From positions 1-62,089 of the forward strand of contig VAYN01000013.1 in assembly GCA_005885405.1 (NCBI GenBank): a stretch of DNA of 62,089 bases, read 5' to 3'. The position numbers and the translations under genes were made by a program. The notes under the pieces were generated by a model. The model was not told the DNA's origin. It was given only the letters and a program-made list of their open reading frames with translations, and made no database searches. This document shows positions 30,342 to 42,906 of this stretch, piece by piece (the stretch's first letter is position 1; each line of letters starts with the position of its first letter). The stretch comes from Actinomycetota bacterium (GTDB lineage Bacteria > Actinomycetota > Thermoleophilia > Solirubrobacterales > 70-9).

Positions 30342-31505
30342 TCAGGCGGCGCTGTCGAAGAGGCTGAGGAAGCGGCGCTTGCCGACCTGCAGGACCTTTC
30401 CAGCCAGCTCCCCACGCGGAATCTCCAGGGTATCGGACGCGACCGTCTCGCCGTCGAGCTTGACCCCGCCCTGCTGGATCAGGCGCCGCGCCTCGCTCGA
30501 GCTGAGCTCGAAGCCGCTGCCGATCAGCTTCGGCAGGAGGATGATCTCCCGCTCGCTGCCGGCGTAGGGATCTATGTCCCAGGAGGGAATCTCGTCGGGG
30601 ACGCCCCGCTGCACGAAGACGCGGTTGAAGTGCTCCTCGGCTGCCGCCCCCGCCCCCTCGCCATGGAAGCGGGCGACGATCCGCCGCCCCAGCTCCCGCT
30701 TGGCCTCGTTGGGCGGGCCCTCGGGCTGCTCGGAACCCAGCAGCAGCCGGTAGTACTCGGCCATCGCCTCGTCGGGGATGCTCATCAGCTTGCCGAACAT
30801 CTCCTCCGGCGGATCGGTGACGCCGACGTAGTTGCCGAGCGACTTGCTCATCTTCTGGACGCCGTCGGTGCCGACCAGGATCGGCATGGTCATGACCGAC
30901 TGCGGCTTCTGCCCGTAGGCACCCTGGACGTCGCGGCCGAAGAGGAGGTTGAACTTCTGGTCGGTGCCGCCGAGCTCGAGGTCCGCCTCGACGGCGACCG
31001 AGTCGTAGCCCTGCAGCAGCGGGTAGAGCAGCTCCAACGCCGCGATCGGCTGGGCCGCGGCCATTCGCTTCTGGAAGTCGTCGCGCTCGAGCAGCCGCGC
31101 CACCGTCGTCTGCGCCAGCAGGCCCAGCAGCGCCTCCGGCTCCATCCGCAGCCACTCGCTGTTGCGGCGGACCTCGGTCTTCTCACGATCGAGAATCTTG
31201 AAGGCCTGCTCCTGGTAGGTGGCGGCGTTGGCCTCGATCTCCTCAGGCGTAGGCACCGGCCGCGTCGCCGAGCGGCCGCTGGGATCCCCCACCTGGGCGG
31301 TGAAGTCGCCGACGATCAGGACGACCTGGTGCCCGGCCCGCTGGAACTCGGCGAGCTTCTCGAGGACGACCGTGTGGCCGAGGTGGATGTCCGCCGTGGT
31401 CGGGTCGATCCCGAGCTTGACCCGCAGCGGCTTGTCCCCCTCTAGCTGCTCGGCGAGCCGCCCCTCGGGCAGCACGTCGACAGCGTTCCGCGTCAGATCC
31501 GACAT
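30342..31505 (-). CDS. tyrS: Tyrosyl-tRNA synthetase
   Basis: A class I aminoacyl-tRNA synthetase of 387 residues. The HIGH-type motif reads HLGHTVV, the KMSKS motif is exact (KMSKSLGN), and a C-terminal S4 RNA-binding domain covers about 325-385. Its start has the 7-nt TANNNT arrangement. It is followed directly by the rRNA promoter, and some transcription may read through into rrn. Confidence 0.96.
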   Translation of the reverse strand: MSDLTRNAVDVLPEGRLAEQLEGDKPLRVKLGIDPTTADIHLGHTVVLEKLAEFQRAGHQVVLIVGDFTAQVGDPSGRSATRPVPTPEEIEANAATYQEQAFKILDREKTEVRRNSEWLRMEPEALLGLLAQTTVARLLERDDFQKRMAAAQPIAALELLYPLLQGYDSVAVEADLELGGTDQKFNLLFGRDVQGAYGQKPQSVMTMPILVGTDGVQKMSKSLGNYVGVTDPPEEMFGKLMSIPDEAMAEYYRLLLGSEQPEGPPNEAKRELGRRIVARFHGEGAGAAAEEHFNRVFVQRGVPDEIPSWDIDPYAGSEREIILLPKLIGSGFELSSSEARRLIQQGGVKLDGETVASDTLEIPRGELAGKVLQVGKRRFLSLFDSAA

Positions 31506-31512
31506 CGGCGCA

Positions 31513-31518
31513 ATGCTA
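31513..31518 (-). promoter_or_regulatory. -10 box of tyrS, leaderless arrangement
   Basis: Minus-strand TAGCAT lies 7 nt before the tyrS ATG (31505), the same spacing as at hisZ, menB and the 61754 gene. There is no Shine-Dalgarno next to the start, in line with leaderless translation. Confidence 0.5.
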
Positions 31519-31571
31519 GACTGCCGCCTCCGCGCAACGGGCTAAGCCTGGTTGCAGCGGTTTCCTTTTTG

Positions 31572-33782
31572 ATGGCTTCCTCGGAACGCAAACCGCGCCT
31601 CAAAAAGCTGCGCGTGCTCTTCGTGCTGCTTGGACTCGGGGTTCTCGCCGTTGTCTCGATGGTCTTCGGGATGATGGCCGCGGTCTCCCAGGACCTGCCG
31701 GCGATCTATGACTTCGCCCAGTACAAGGCCTCGAAGAACAGCATCCTCGTCGACGCCAATGGCGAGGAGATCGGGACGCTGAGCAGCGACCAGAACAAGA
31801 TCCTCCTCAGCTCCGGCGAGATCTCCCCCAACATCAAGAATGCGGTGGTCTCGATCGAGGACTCGCGCTTCTACGAACACACCGGCGTCGACTTCCAGGG
31901 CATCGGCCGCGCCCTCGTCAAAGACATCCTCAGCATGAGCGCCGCCCAGGGTGCCTCGACGATCACCCAGCAGTTCGTCAAGAACGCGCTCGAAGCGCAG
32001 GGGGACCGATCGCTCTTCGTCAAGTTCAAGGAGGCGGCACTGGCCTACCGGCTGGAGCGCCACTGGAGCAAGGACAAGATCATCACCGAGTACCTCAACA
32101 CGGTCTACTTCGGCCAGGGGGCCTACGGGATCGAGGCGGCGGCGCGCACCTACTTCGGCGCCGCCCACCCCGGCTGCGGCTCCGAAGGAGAACCCTGCGC
32201 ATCGGTGCTCGAGCCGTGGGAGGCGGCGCTGCTGGCCGGGATCATCCAGTCCCCCTACGCCTACGACCCGAAGGTCTACCCAGAAAACGCCCTTGCCCGC
32301 CGCAACCTCGTCCTCGAACGGATGGCCGAACAGGGCTACATCTCTGAAGAACAGATGCGCGAAGGCCAGGAGCAGGCCCTGCCGGCGGCCGCCAACATCG
32401 AGCCGCCCAGCCTCGACTCCCGGGCCCCCTACTTCACCGCCTACCTGCGCCAGCAGCTGGTCGAACGCTACGGCGCCTCGAAAGCCTTCTTCGGCGGTCT
32501 GACGGTCAAGTCGACGCTCGACCTGCAGCTCCAGGAAGCCGCCGAAGAAGCGGTCAACTCCTACCTCGGCTACTCGCCGGCGACCGCCTCGGTAGTCGTG
32601 ATCGACAACCACAACGCGGGGGTCAAGGCGATGGTCGGCGGCCCGGACTTCGACACCGCGCCGTTCAACCTGGCGACCCAAGGCCACCGCCAGCCCGGCT
32701 CCTCGATCAAGCCCTTCACCCTGCTGACGGCGCTCGAACAGGGGATCTCGCCCTACACGGTCTACCCCTCCGAAGAGCGCTTCTTCCCGTTCGGGAAAAA
32801 GGGGGGCGAAACCTTCCACGTGACCAACGACGAGGGCTCCTACCTCGGCTCCTGCGACATCGTCTGCGCGACGACCTACTCGGACAACTCGATCTACGCG
32901 GCGCTCGCCCTGGAAGGCCTCGAAGGCAAGACCGTTCGCGACAAAACCGGGGCGATCGCCGGCACGATCCACAAGGCCGGCTACAGCGACCCGATCTCGA
33001 CCAACCCGGCGATGGTCCTCGGCGGCCTCGCCGAAGGCGCGACGCCGCTCGGCTGGACCTACGCCTACTCGACGATCGGCAACAACGGCGACCGCGTCAG
33101 CGGCACCCTCGCCCCCCGCCCCGGCGACAGCCCCGTCTCCTATACCCAGGTGACCAACGACGACGGCGAGACGATCAAGGGCGGCGACAACGACTCCCTC
33201 CACGACCAGGTCTTCAACCAGGAAACGGTCGAAACCGCAAAGGGCATCCTCGAAACCGTCGTCTCCAGCGGCACCGGCACCAACGCCCAGATCGGCGCCG
33301 AAAACCAGTGGGGCAAGACGGGGACGACGGAGAACAACGGCGACGCCTGGTTCTGCGGCGGCATCGGCGACGAAGTCACCGCCTGCGTCTGGGTCGGCTA
33401 CCCCGACACGACGACGCCGATGACGACCCTCTACAACGGCGGCCCGGTGATGGGCGGCACCTTCCCGGCCCTGATCTGGGCGCGGGTGATGTCCGCCTGG
33501 CAGGACATCCAGGCCGAACACGCCGCCGAAAGGGCCGCGCGAAAGGCGGCCAAGGAGGAAGGCAAGGACCCCGAGGAAGCCGAAGCTGAAGTCGAAGAAG
33601 GCTATGTCGCGCCGGAAACCGAAGGGTATGTAGAACCCGAAGGCGAAGCCGAAGCGACGCCCGAACCCGAAGTGGTCGAACCCACCCCGGAAACCGAAGT
33701 CGCACCCGAAGCCGGCGCCGAAGAAGCGACCCCAGAAGCCGTCCCGGAAACTGGCGGGGGCGGCGGCGTGACCGCCGGCTAG
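31572..33782 (+). CDS. Class A penicillin-binding protein (transglycosylase and transpeptidase)
   Basis: A bifunctional peptidoglycan synthase of 736 residues, PBP1A family. An N-terminal anchor helix covers about 13-37. The GT51 domain follows, with E96 in VVSIEDSRFYEHTGVDF and ASTITQQFVKNAL. The transpeptidase domain has SxxK at S377-K380 (PGSSIKPFT), SDN in YSDNS and KTG in GKTGTTE. From about 650 the tail is rich in Glu, Pro and Ala with EGYV repeats and ends in a Gly run; it would lie outside the membrane. The ATG at 31572 is used; a TTG codon directly before it is in frame. It diverges from tyrS across 66 bp and converges on mpg. Confidence 0.95.
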   Translation: MASSERKPRLKKLRVLFVLLGLGVLAVVSMVFGMMAAVSQDLPAIYDFAQYKASKNSILVDANGEEIGTLSSDQNKILLSSGEISPNIKNAVVSIEDSRFYEHTGVDFQGIGRALVKDILSMSAAQGASTITQQFVKNALEAQGDRSLFVKFKEAALAYRLERHWSKDKIITEYLNTVYFGQGAYGIEAAARTYFGAAHPGCGSEGEPCASVLEPWEAALLAGIIQSPYAYDPKVYPENALARRNLVLERMAEQGYISEEQMREGQEQALPAAANIEPPSLDSRAPYFTAYLRQQLVERYGASKAFFGGLTVKSTLDLQLQEAAEEAVNSYLGYSPATASVVVIDNHNAGVKAMVGGPDFDTAPFNLATQGHRQPGSSIKPFTLLTALEQGISPYTVYPSEERFFPFGKKGGETFHVTNDEGSYLGSCDIVCATTYSDNSIYAALALEGLEGKTVRDKTGAIAGTIHKAGYSDPISTNPAMVLGGLAEGATPLGWTYAYSTIGNNGDRVSGTLAPRPGDSPVSYTQVTNDDGETIKGGDNDSLHDQVFNQETVETAKGILETVVSSGTGTNAQIGAENQWGKTGTTENNGDAWFCGGIGDEVTACVWVGYPDTTTPMTTLYNGGPVMGGTFPALIWARVMSAWQDIQAEHAAERAARKAAKEEGKDPEEAEAEVEEGYVAPETEGYVEPEGEAEATPEPEVVEPTPETEVAPEAGAEEATPEAVPETGGGGGVTAG

Positions 33783-34353
33783 ACGGGGCGCGGGCGCGAG
33801 ACGTAGCGGCTGCCGGCGGCACAGAAGCGCCACGGGCGCTCGACCGCTTTCGTAATTCCGATCCGCGGGCCGGTGACGACCTGCGGGGGATCGCCCTCGG
33901 GCGGCGTCAGCAGGAACGGCTCGCGGCTGAGGTCTCGTTCGTTGTCGGAGAGGTCGATTCCAAGCGCTTCGGTCAGCTTGCCCGGCCCCGAGCAGAGCTC
34001 GGTGTCGGGCTTGTCGCCGCCGCGGCGGACGCGCATCTCCTCGACGCCGTAGGTCGGCTCCAGTGCCCGGATCAAAACGGCCGCCGCCTCGCCCTCTGGT
34101 TCGGCGACCGCGTTGAGGAGGCTGTGGATCCCGTAGGAGAGGTAAACGTAGGCGTAGCCGGGCGGGCCGAAGAGGACGCGAGTGCGCTCGGTCAGGCCGA
34201 CGTAGGCGTGGCAGGCCGGATCGTCGGCCTCGTAGCTCTCGGTCTCGACGATGACGCCGCCGCGGCCTTCGTAGAGGAGCGTGCAGCCGATCAGATCGCG
34301 CGCGACCGCATGCACGGACCGGTCATAAAAATCGCGATCGAGCGACTCTCCCC

Positions 34354-34357
<4 letters not shown>
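33779..34357 (-). CDS. mpg: 3-methyladenine DNA glycosylase (AAG/MPG family), probable CTG start
   Basis: A monofunctional base-excision enzyme of about 192 residues that removes alkylated purines. RDFYDRSVHAVARDLIGC, VETESYEADDPACHAY, YAYVYLSYGIHSLLN and CSGPGKLTEALGI match the family. No ATG, GTG or TTG lies close before the conserved start. A CTG at 34355-34357 overlaps the argH stop as CTGA and has a strong GGAGGAG 5 nt upstream (34363-34369), so I propose CTG as start. Further upstream in-frame codons lie well inside argH and would add unrelated Gly/Ala/Arg-rich sequence. Confidence 0.87.
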
Positions 34358-35745
<1,388 letters not shown>

Positions 35746-35755
35746 CGGGCGGGCG

Positions 35756-35761
35756 ATTATG
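35756..35761 (-). promoter_or_regulatory. Possible -10 box of argH
   Basis: Minus-strand CATAAT, 10 nt before the argH ATG. It matches the -10 consensus at five of six positions; no good -35 is seen. Confidence 0.4.
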
Positions 35762-35768
35762 CCGTGAC

Positions 35769-36892
35769 TCAGCCCTGGCCGAGGGCCGCGGTCAGCTCCT
35801 GGCAGACGCGGTCCACCTGCGCCTCGCTCATCGCCGGGAAGAACGGCAGCGCCAGCGAGTCGGCGGCGGCGGCTTCGGCGACCGGGAACTGGCCCTCGCG
35901 GTAGCCCAGTTCGCGCAGGTGCGGGAAGAGGTGGATGCAGGGCAGGTAGGCCTTGGAGGCAACGCCGCGCTCGGCGAGTCGAGCGATCGTCGCGTCGCGG
36001 TCGACGCCCTGCGGCAGGCGCACGGTGTAGACGAACCAGCTGCGGACCTCGGAGCCGCGGCCGGGGATCGGAGTGCGCATTCCCTCGATCGAGCCGAGGC
36101 GCTCCGAGTACATCTGCGCCACCGCGGCGCGGCGATCGAGCAGCGAGCCGAGCTTCTCGACCTGGGCAACGCCGAGCGCGGCAGCAAGGTCTGAGAGGCG
36201 GTAGTTGAAGCCGAGGCGGTCGTGGTCGAGCCAGCCCATGTCGACGGCGCGGCCCTGATTACGCTCCGAGCGCAGGCGGGCGGCCTCCTCGGGTCCCCGG
36301 GGGACGATCATGCCTCCCTCCCCCGTGGTCATCTGCTTGTTGGCGTAGAAGGCGAAGGTCGCGAGGTTGCCCCGGGCGCCGACTTTGCGACCCTCCGAGT
36401 CGACCGCCCCGAGCGCCTCGCAGGCGTCCTCGAGGATGCCGAGCCCGTGCTCGACGGCGAGCGCCTCCAGCTCCGGCATCGCCGCCGGATAGCCGAAGAT
36501 GTGGACCGGCAGCAGGCCGACGGTGCGCTCGCCGGCCGCCGCGGCCGCCGCGGCCGGGTCGATATCCAGCGTCTCCTCCTCGACGTCGACGAAGACCGGC
36601 TTCGCGCCCTCGTAGAGCAAGCAGTTGGCAGAGGCGACGAAGCTGAAGGGGCTGGTCACAACCTCGTCGCCCTCGCCCCAGCCCAGCATCCGCACCCCGA
36701 GGTGGAGCGCGGTGGTGCCGCTGGAGGTCATTACCACGTCCTCGACCCCGAGCCAGGCAGCGAACTCGCGCTCGAACCGCTCCCCCATCGGGCCGAGCGA
36801 GAGCTGGCCGGAGCGCAGCACCTCCAGCACCAGCTCCTCCTCGCGCGTACCAAGATCCGGCTGGGCGAGAGGAATCTGTTGGTGGTCGCTGC

Positions 36893-36896
<4 letters not shown>
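35769..36896 (-). CDS. DegT/DnrJ/EryC1/StrS family PLP aminotransferase
   Basis: A fold-type I PLP enzyme of 375 residues of the sugar-aminotransferase family. The PLP lysine is K187 in FYANKQMTTGEGG, and EDACEALGA carries the cofactor-contacting Asp. The start is a GTG at 36896 that overlaps the cimA stop as GTGA; the family N-terminus IPLAQPDLGTREEE follows at once. Relatives act on nucleotide-linked keto-sugars for surface glycans or antibiotics, yet no sugar gene is near; it lies between cimA and argH. The substrate is unknown. Confidence 0.9.
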
Positions 36897-38446
<1,550 letters not shown>

Positions 38447-38520
38447 CGTTTGCTGCCTTTCGATTCGAAGAAGATCGGGTGGGCCGGAGCCCGGGCGCGC
38501 GGACGTGCCGCGCCGGCCGC

Positions 38521-39501
38521 TTATGCGGCGGGGGTAATTCGCCCGATCGACTCCGAGCCGTTGGCTCCGGGGGAGTCGGATGCGTCAGGAGTCTCGACGA
38601 AGTCGAGCCACTCCAGGTACTCCTCCGCCTTGCCGCAGAGGGCGTCTTCGAACTTCGCCTGCACCTGGCGGGTCACCTCGCCGGGGTCGCCGAGCGGGTG
38701 GTCGTCGATCTCACGCACCGGCACCAGCTCCGCCGCGGTGCCGGTGAGGAAGACCTCGTCGGCGAGGTAGAGCTCGGCGCGGGCGATGTCCCGCTCGACC
38801 ACGGTGTAGCCGAGGTCGCGGGCGATCTGGATCACCGACTTGCGGTTGATCCCGTCGAGGATCGAGGCGACGTGCGGCGGGGTGAGGATCTGGTCGTCGC
38901 GGACGACGAAGATGTTCTCGCCCGAGCCCTCGCAGACGAAGCCGCGCTCGTCGAGCAGGATCGCCTCGTCGTAGCCGGCGTTGGAGGACTCGGTCTTGGC
39001 GAGGATCGAGTTGAGGTAGGAGCCCGAGGCCTTGGCGTGCGGGATCGAGCCGGCGGGGCTGATCCGGCGCCAGCTCGAGACCTTGGCGCGGATGCCGCCG
39101 TTCTTGCTCTCCTCGCCGAGGTAGGCGCCCCAGGGGAAGGCGGCGATGATGACGTCGACCGGGGCGTCTTTGGCGTAAAGGCCGAGGCTGCCGTAGCCGC
39201 GATAAGCGAGCGGGCGGATGTAGGCGGAGCGAAGGTCGTTGCGGCGCAGCAGCTCGTGCGTCGCGAGGCGGATTTCCTCGGCCGAGTAGGGCAGCTCCAG
39301 GTAGTAGAGCTCTGCCGACTTCTCGAGCCGGTCGAGGTGGTCCTGGTGGCGGAAGACGGCTGGGCCGCGCGGGGTGTCGTAGCAGCGGATCCCCTCGAAG
39401 ACGCCGGTCCCGTAGTGCAGGCCGTGGCTGAGGACGTGCGTCTGCGCGTCCTCCCAGGCGACGAACTCGCGTTTCCTCCAAATCAACTCGACCGGATCCA
39501 T
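38521..39501 (-). CDS. ilvE: Branched-chain amino acid aminotransferase
   Basis: A fold-type IV PLP enzyme of 326 residues for the last step to Ile, Val and Leu. HVLSHGLHYGTGVFEGIR, the Lys in HAKASGSYLNS and DERGFVCEGSGENIFVV are family marks. It is the first gene before cimA (74-nt spacer with a GC-rich hairpin-prone stretch). The last 20 residues are Gly/Ser/Pro-rich and outside the fold. Confidence 0.94.
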   Translation of the reverse strand: MDPVELIWRKREFVAWEDAQTHVLSHGLHYGTGVFEGIRCYDTPRGPAVFRHQDHLDRLEKSAELYYLELPYSAEEIRLATHELLRRNDLRSAYIRPLAYRGYGSLGLYAKDAPVDVIIAAFPWGAYLGEESKNGGIRAKVSSWRRISPAGSIPHAKASGSYLNSILAKTESSNAGYDEAILLDERGFVCEGSGENIFVVRDDQILTPPHVASILDGINRKSVIQIARDLGYTVVERDIARAELYLADEVFLTGTAAELVPVREIDDHPLGDPGEVTRQVQAKFEDALCGKAEEYLEWLDFVETPDASDSPGANGSESIGRITPAA

Positions 39502-39509
39502 GTTGGGGA

Positions 39510-39515
39510 ATTATG
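39510..39515 (-). promoter_or_regulatory. -10 box of ilvE
   Basis: Minus-strand CATAAT, five of six consensus bases, lies 8 nt before the ilvE ATG, giving a leader of at most one or two bases. Confidence 0.45.
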
Positions 39516-39587
39516 CCCGATCAAACGCACGGCTACAGCAGGAAGACCTCGAAAGGTCCACGGAACTCGAATATGAGGAGCCATTTG

Positions 39588-40367
39588 ATGCGAATTCCCC
39601 GCCCCAAGCTCAATTACGCGAACGTGATCGCGACGATCGCGCTCTTCGTCGCCCTCGGCGGCGCCGCCGTCGCCGCCGGCCTGCCCCGCAACAGCGTCGG
39701 AACCAACCAGCTGAAGCGCGGCGCCGTCAGCGCCGCGAAGCTGAAGCGCGGCGCGGTCACCGCGGGCAAGATCGCCCCGAAGGCAGTCGTCGCCGGCAAA
39801 CTCGGCGCCAACGCGGTTCTGCCGGGCAACCTCGGCAACGGGATCATCACCACCAACAAGCTCTCCGACAGCTCGGTGATCGCGAGCAAGATCAAGAACG
39901 GCGCGGTCACCACGAACAAACTCAACAACGGTGCCGTGACGACGGCGAAGCTGGGAGACGGTTCGGTCACCCTGGGCAAGCTCGCTGACACCGTCCCGCC
40001 GCTGCTGGGGACGCTGAAAAGCGGCCAAACCTTGCGCGGGGTCTTCGCGCTCGGGGGCGAGGACAAAATCACCCCCGACTCGGTCACCTTCCAGTTCCCG
40101 CTGGTGAACCCGCCAGCAGCGTCGAAAGACAACGTCCTCGACGTCAGCAAAACCAACGCCAACTGCCCCGGCATCACCGGCACCGCCACCCCCCAGGCGA
40201 ATCCGGGCCAGCTCTGCGTCTATATCACCTCGAAATCGGCCGAATTCGAAGGTCTGGAATTCATCGACGGGGCGACCAACAGGCTTGGCTTCGGGCTCGC
40301 CGCCGGCTTCAAACTGGCCGACCCCGCCAACCTGGTCTACGGCCAGTGGGCGGTCACGGCGCCGTAA
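39588..40367 (+). CDS. Secreted stalk-repeat protein (ten decapeptide repeats)
   Basis: A 259-residue exported protein of unknown role. A signal sequence covers about 1-30 (VIATIALFVALGGAAVAA). Residues 35-134 are ten repeats of exactly ten residues with consensus GAVTTxKLxN, which would give a beta-solenoid or fibre stalk. The C-terminal domain (135-259) has two Cys and strand-rich sequence, possibly a jelly-roll head. The ATG at 39588 has GGAG 7 nt upstream; two earlier in-frame ATGs lack one. Proteins with this build are, to my knowledge, common in Thermoleophilia. It diverges from ilvE. Confidence 0.8.
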   Translation: MRIPRPKLNYANVIATIALFVALGGAAVAAGLPRNSVGTNQLKRGAVSAAKLKRGAVTAGKIAPKAVVAGKLGANAVLPGNLGNGIITTNKLSDSSVIASKIKNGAVTTNKLNNGAVTTAKLGDGSVTLGKLADTVPPLLGTLKSGQTLRGVFALGGEDKITPDSVTFQFPLVNPPAASKDNVLDVSKTNANCPGITGTATPQANPGQLCVYITSKSAEFEGLEFIDGATNRLGFGLAAGFKLADPANLVYGQWAVTAP

Positions 40368-40379
40368 CGGTCTTGGCGA

Positions 40380-40444
40380 GAGCCGGCGGGAGGGGTTCGG
40401 CGGACAAAAGCGGGGAGTGTCCGGCGAACCCCTCCCGCCGGCTC
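40380..40444. terminator. Long hairpin between convergent genes
   Basis: Arms of 27 bp (40380-40406 and 40418-40444) with a single mismatch and an 11-nt loop fill the gap between the stalk-protein stop and the leuB stop. Left arm begins GAGCCGGCGGGAGGGG. It can serve as a terminator in both directions, though no T-run follows. Confidence 0.65.
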
Positions 40445-40449
40445 CCTCT

Positions 40450-41559
40450 CTACGCGAGCTCTGCGAGTACCGCCGCGGTCATCTCCTCGGTCCCGACCTC
40501 GCGCTCGGGAGCCGGGTTCTCGCTGGTCGGCGGCTGCACGACGGTGCCGGAAGCGAGGTCGGGAGTACGGAGGCCGCGCTCGAGTACGGCGTCGACCGCG
40601 GCCTCGATGCGGGCGGCGTCCTCGCCCCGGGAGAGGCCGTGGCGCAGCATCATCGCCGCCGAGAGGAAGGTCGCGAGCGGGTTGGCGACCCCCTGGCCGG
40701 CGATGTCGGGGGCGGAGCCGTGGACGGGCTCAAAGAGGCCGGGGGCGCCATCGGCGCCGAGGCTGGCGGAGGGCAGCATTCCCAGGGAGCCGGTCAGCAT
40801 CGCCGCCTCGTCGCTGAGGATGTCGCCGAAGAGGTTCTCGGAGAGGACGACGTCGAAGTCGGCCGGGCGCGAGACCAGCTGCATCGCCGCGTTGTCGACC
40901 AGCAGGTGTTCGAGCTCGACGTCCTCGTAGTCGCCGGCGACGCGGCCGACGACCTCGCGCCAGAGACGGGAGGTCTCGAGCACGTTGGCCTTGTCGACCG
41001 AGGTCACCTTCGGTTTGCGGCCGGAGCTCTCGGCGCGGCGGCGGGCGGCGTCGAAGGCGGTGCGGGCAATCCGGTCGATCTCCTCGGCCGAGTACTCGCA
41101 GGTGTCGTGGGCGACGTCGCCGTCGCGGCCGGAGTCGCCGAAGTAGATGCCGCCGGTGAGCTCGCGGACGACGAGCAGGTCGGTGCCGGCGATCCGCTCC
41201 TCGCGCAGCGGGCTGGCGCCGACCAAAGCCGGGCTCGGGCGAACCGGTCGCAGGTTGGCGTAAAGGCCCATCCCCTTGCGCAGGCCGAGCAGGCCCTGCT
41301 CGGGGCGCGGCGCGTTCGGGTCGGTCGTGTCCCATTTCGGGCCGCCGACGGCACCGAGCAGGACCGCGTCGGCGCTGCGGCAGGCCTCGAGGACCTCGTC
41401 GGTGAGGGCGGTGCCGTGCTCGTCGATCGAGCAACCGCCCATCAGCTGCTCCTCGTAGGAGAACTCACCGAGGGCGTCGAGAACCTGGCGGGCGGCGGCG
41501 ACGATCTCGGGACCGATCCCGTCGCCGGCGAGGACGACTATGCGCGGGGTGCCGTTCAT
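40450..41559 (-). CDS. leuB: 3-isopropylmalate dehydrogenase
   Basis: A 369-residue NAD enzyme of leucine synthesis, also used on methylmalate in the citramalate route. [18 protein letters not shown] opens the protein; [19 protein letters not shown] and [18 protein letters not shown] are the metal and substrate signatures. The ATG at 41559 is the start of homology; the open frame continues upstream through the methyltransferase gene and is not used. It is 14 nt after that gene. Confidence 0.96.
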   Translation of the reverse strand: MNGTPRIVVLAGDGIGPEIVAAARQVLDALGEFSYEEQLMGGCSIDEHGTALTDEVLEACRSADAVLLGAVGGPKWDTTDPNAPRPEQGLLGLRKGMGLYANLRPVRPSPALVGASPLREERIAGTDLLVVRELTGGIYFGDSGRDGDVAHDTCEYSAEEIDRIARTAFDAARRRAESSGRKPKVTSVDKANVLETSRLWREVVGRVAGDYEDVELEHLLVDNAAMQLVSRPADFDVVLSENLFGDILSDEAAMLTGSLGMLPSASLGADGAPGLFEPVHGSAPDIAGQGVANPLATFLSAAMMLRHGLSRGEDAARIEAAVDAVLERGLRTPDLASGTVVQPPTSENPAPEREVGTEEMTAAVLAELA

Positions 41560-41573
41560 CGGCGGCACTCTAG

Positions 41574-42341
41574 TCAGGACGCCCGAGCGTCGATGTTGAG
41601 GCGCACGTACCGGTAGGAGATCGGCTGCTCGAGGCGATCCATCACCGCGTCGATGAAGGTTTCGCGCTGGTCGTCGGGGAGCCGTTCCAGGTGCGGCGCC
41701 AGGCCGGCGGCTGCGCCGAACGCCCGCGGCTCCTCTGGCTGGACCAACTTCTCCTCCAGCCAGCAGCGGGCCTCGGCGAAGCCGGCCGCGGCCAGTCTCG
41801 CTTCGGTTTCCTTGGGGCCGGCGAAGTTGTATGGCGTCGGCCATCCCTCGAAGGTGGGGGCGAACTCGGGCAGATGGGAGGCGGCCTCGATCGCCGCGGC
41901 GAATTCGGCGACGTTCCCTATGCCGCCGCACTGGGCGACGAGCGGGGCACCCTCCTTCATTGCTGCGCGCAGGCGCTTGAAGAGAAGGTCGTGGTCGGGG
42001 ACCCAGTGGAAGGTCGCGTTGGAGAAGACCGCGTCGACTGGCTCCTCAACCTGGAGCTTGAGCAGGTCGGCGACCCGCAGGTCGACTCGGTCGGCGTAGG
42101 GCTGAAGGTTCTCCCGCGCCGCCTCGATCATCGCCTCGGAGCCGTCAACGCCGACAACCCGTCCCTCCGGCAGCTTCTCGAGCAGCAGCCGGGTAACCCC
42201 GCCAGAGCCGCAGCCGGCGTCGAGGACCGTCTCGGCGCCACTCAGCGGCAGGCGCTCGAGGACCTGCCGCGCCCATTCCTCCTGTGGTTTGGCGAGCCGG
42301 TGGTACGCCGCGGCGTCCCACTCGGCGGCTCCGCCCGCCAT
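41574..42341 (-). CDS. Tam-like SAM-dependent methyltransferase
   Basis: A class I methyltransferase of 255 residues. SAM motif I is [15 protein letters not shown] (about 39-53), followed by [13 protein letters not shown] and the [12 protein letters not shown] block typical of trans-aconitate methyltransferase relatives. Its start overlaps the leuD stop by one base (TGATG), so it is part of the leu operon. E. coli Tam methylates trans-aconitate, and the yeast relative Tmt1 methylates 3-isopropylmalate, the product of LeuC/LeuD, which makes a role on leucine intermediates plausible; this is inference. Confidence 0.85.
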   Translation of the reverse strand: MAGGAAEWDAAAYHRLAKPQEEWARQVLERLPLSGAETVLDAGCGSGGVTRLLLEKLPEGRVVGVDGSEAMIEAARENLQPYADRVDLRVADLLKLQVEEPVDAVFSNATFHWVPDHDLLFKRLRAAMKEGAPLVAQCGGIGNVAEFAAAIEAASHLPEFAPTFEGWPTPYNFAGPKETEARLAAAGFAEARCWLEEKLVQPEEPRAFGAAAGLAPHLERLPDDQRETFIDAVMDRLEQPISYRYVRLNIDARAS

Positions 42342-42904
42342 CAGAGGCTGGTCGTGACCGGGCCTTGCGAGGCCGCTGGACCGGTCTCGAACTGGTCGAT
42401 CGCGCCCGCGTTTTCGAGCGTGATGCCGATGTCGTCGAGCCCGTTGAGGAGCCGGTGTTTGACGTCGTGCTCGATCTGGAACTGGAAGACACCGGCGGCG
42501 CAGTTGACGGTCTCGTCGTCAAGGTCGATGCGGGCTTCGCCCGCCTCGGCGACGGCGCGGCAGTGCTCCTCGTCGAGGATCGCCGGCAGCAGCCCGATCT
42601 TGGTGCAGTTCGAGTAGAAGATGTCGGCGAAGGACGGCGCCAGGATCGCCTGGAAGCCGAAGTCCTCGAGCGCCCAGGGAGCGTGCTCGCGGGAGGAGCC
42701 GCAACCGAAGTTGGCGCCGGTGACGAGGATCGGGTTCGGCTCCAGCTCAATCTCGCCGTCGCGGATCCAGTCGTAGAAGAGGAACTCGCCGAAGCCGGTC
42801 CGCTCCACTCGCTTGAGGAACTGCTTGGGGATGATCTGGTCGGTGTCGACGTCGCTGCGGTCCAGCACCGACACCTTGCCTTCGATCTTGTCTACGGGTC
42901 GCAT
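42341..42904 (-). CDS. leuD: 3-isopropylmalate dehydratase small subunit
   Basis: A 187-residue swivel-domain subunit. DTDQIIPKQFLKRVERTG, TGANFGCGSSREHAPWAL and SFADIFYSNCTKIGLLP are conserved. The ATG at 42904 follows the leuC stop by 2 nt. It forms the aconitase-like isomerase with LeuC. Confidence 0.96.
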   Translation of the reverse strand: MRPVDKIEGKVSVLDRSDVDTDQIIPKQFLKRVERTGFGEFLFYDWIRDGEIELEPNPILVTGANFGCGSSREHAPWALEDFGFQAILAPSFADIFYSNCTKIGLLPAILDEEHCRAVAEAGEARIDLDDETVNCAAGVFQFQIEHDVKHRLLNGLDDIGITLENAGAIDQFETGPAASQGPVTTSL

Positions 42905-42906
42905 CC

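Noticed and set aside
31542-33833. A 763-codon open frame on the minus strand, the longest in the window after removing known genes
   Set aside because: It is the exact shadow of the class A PBP gene, with Gly/Arg/Phe/Asp bias from complementary high-GC codons and no recognisable domain.
39546-39559. GACCT/AGGTC hairpin with CGAA loop as terminator or riboswitch part
   Set aside because: Only five base pairs, between divergent genes, with no further structure around it.
40450-41931. leuB with 124 extra N-terminal residues
   Set aside because: The extra residues are an Arg-rich off-frame reading of the methyltransferase gene.
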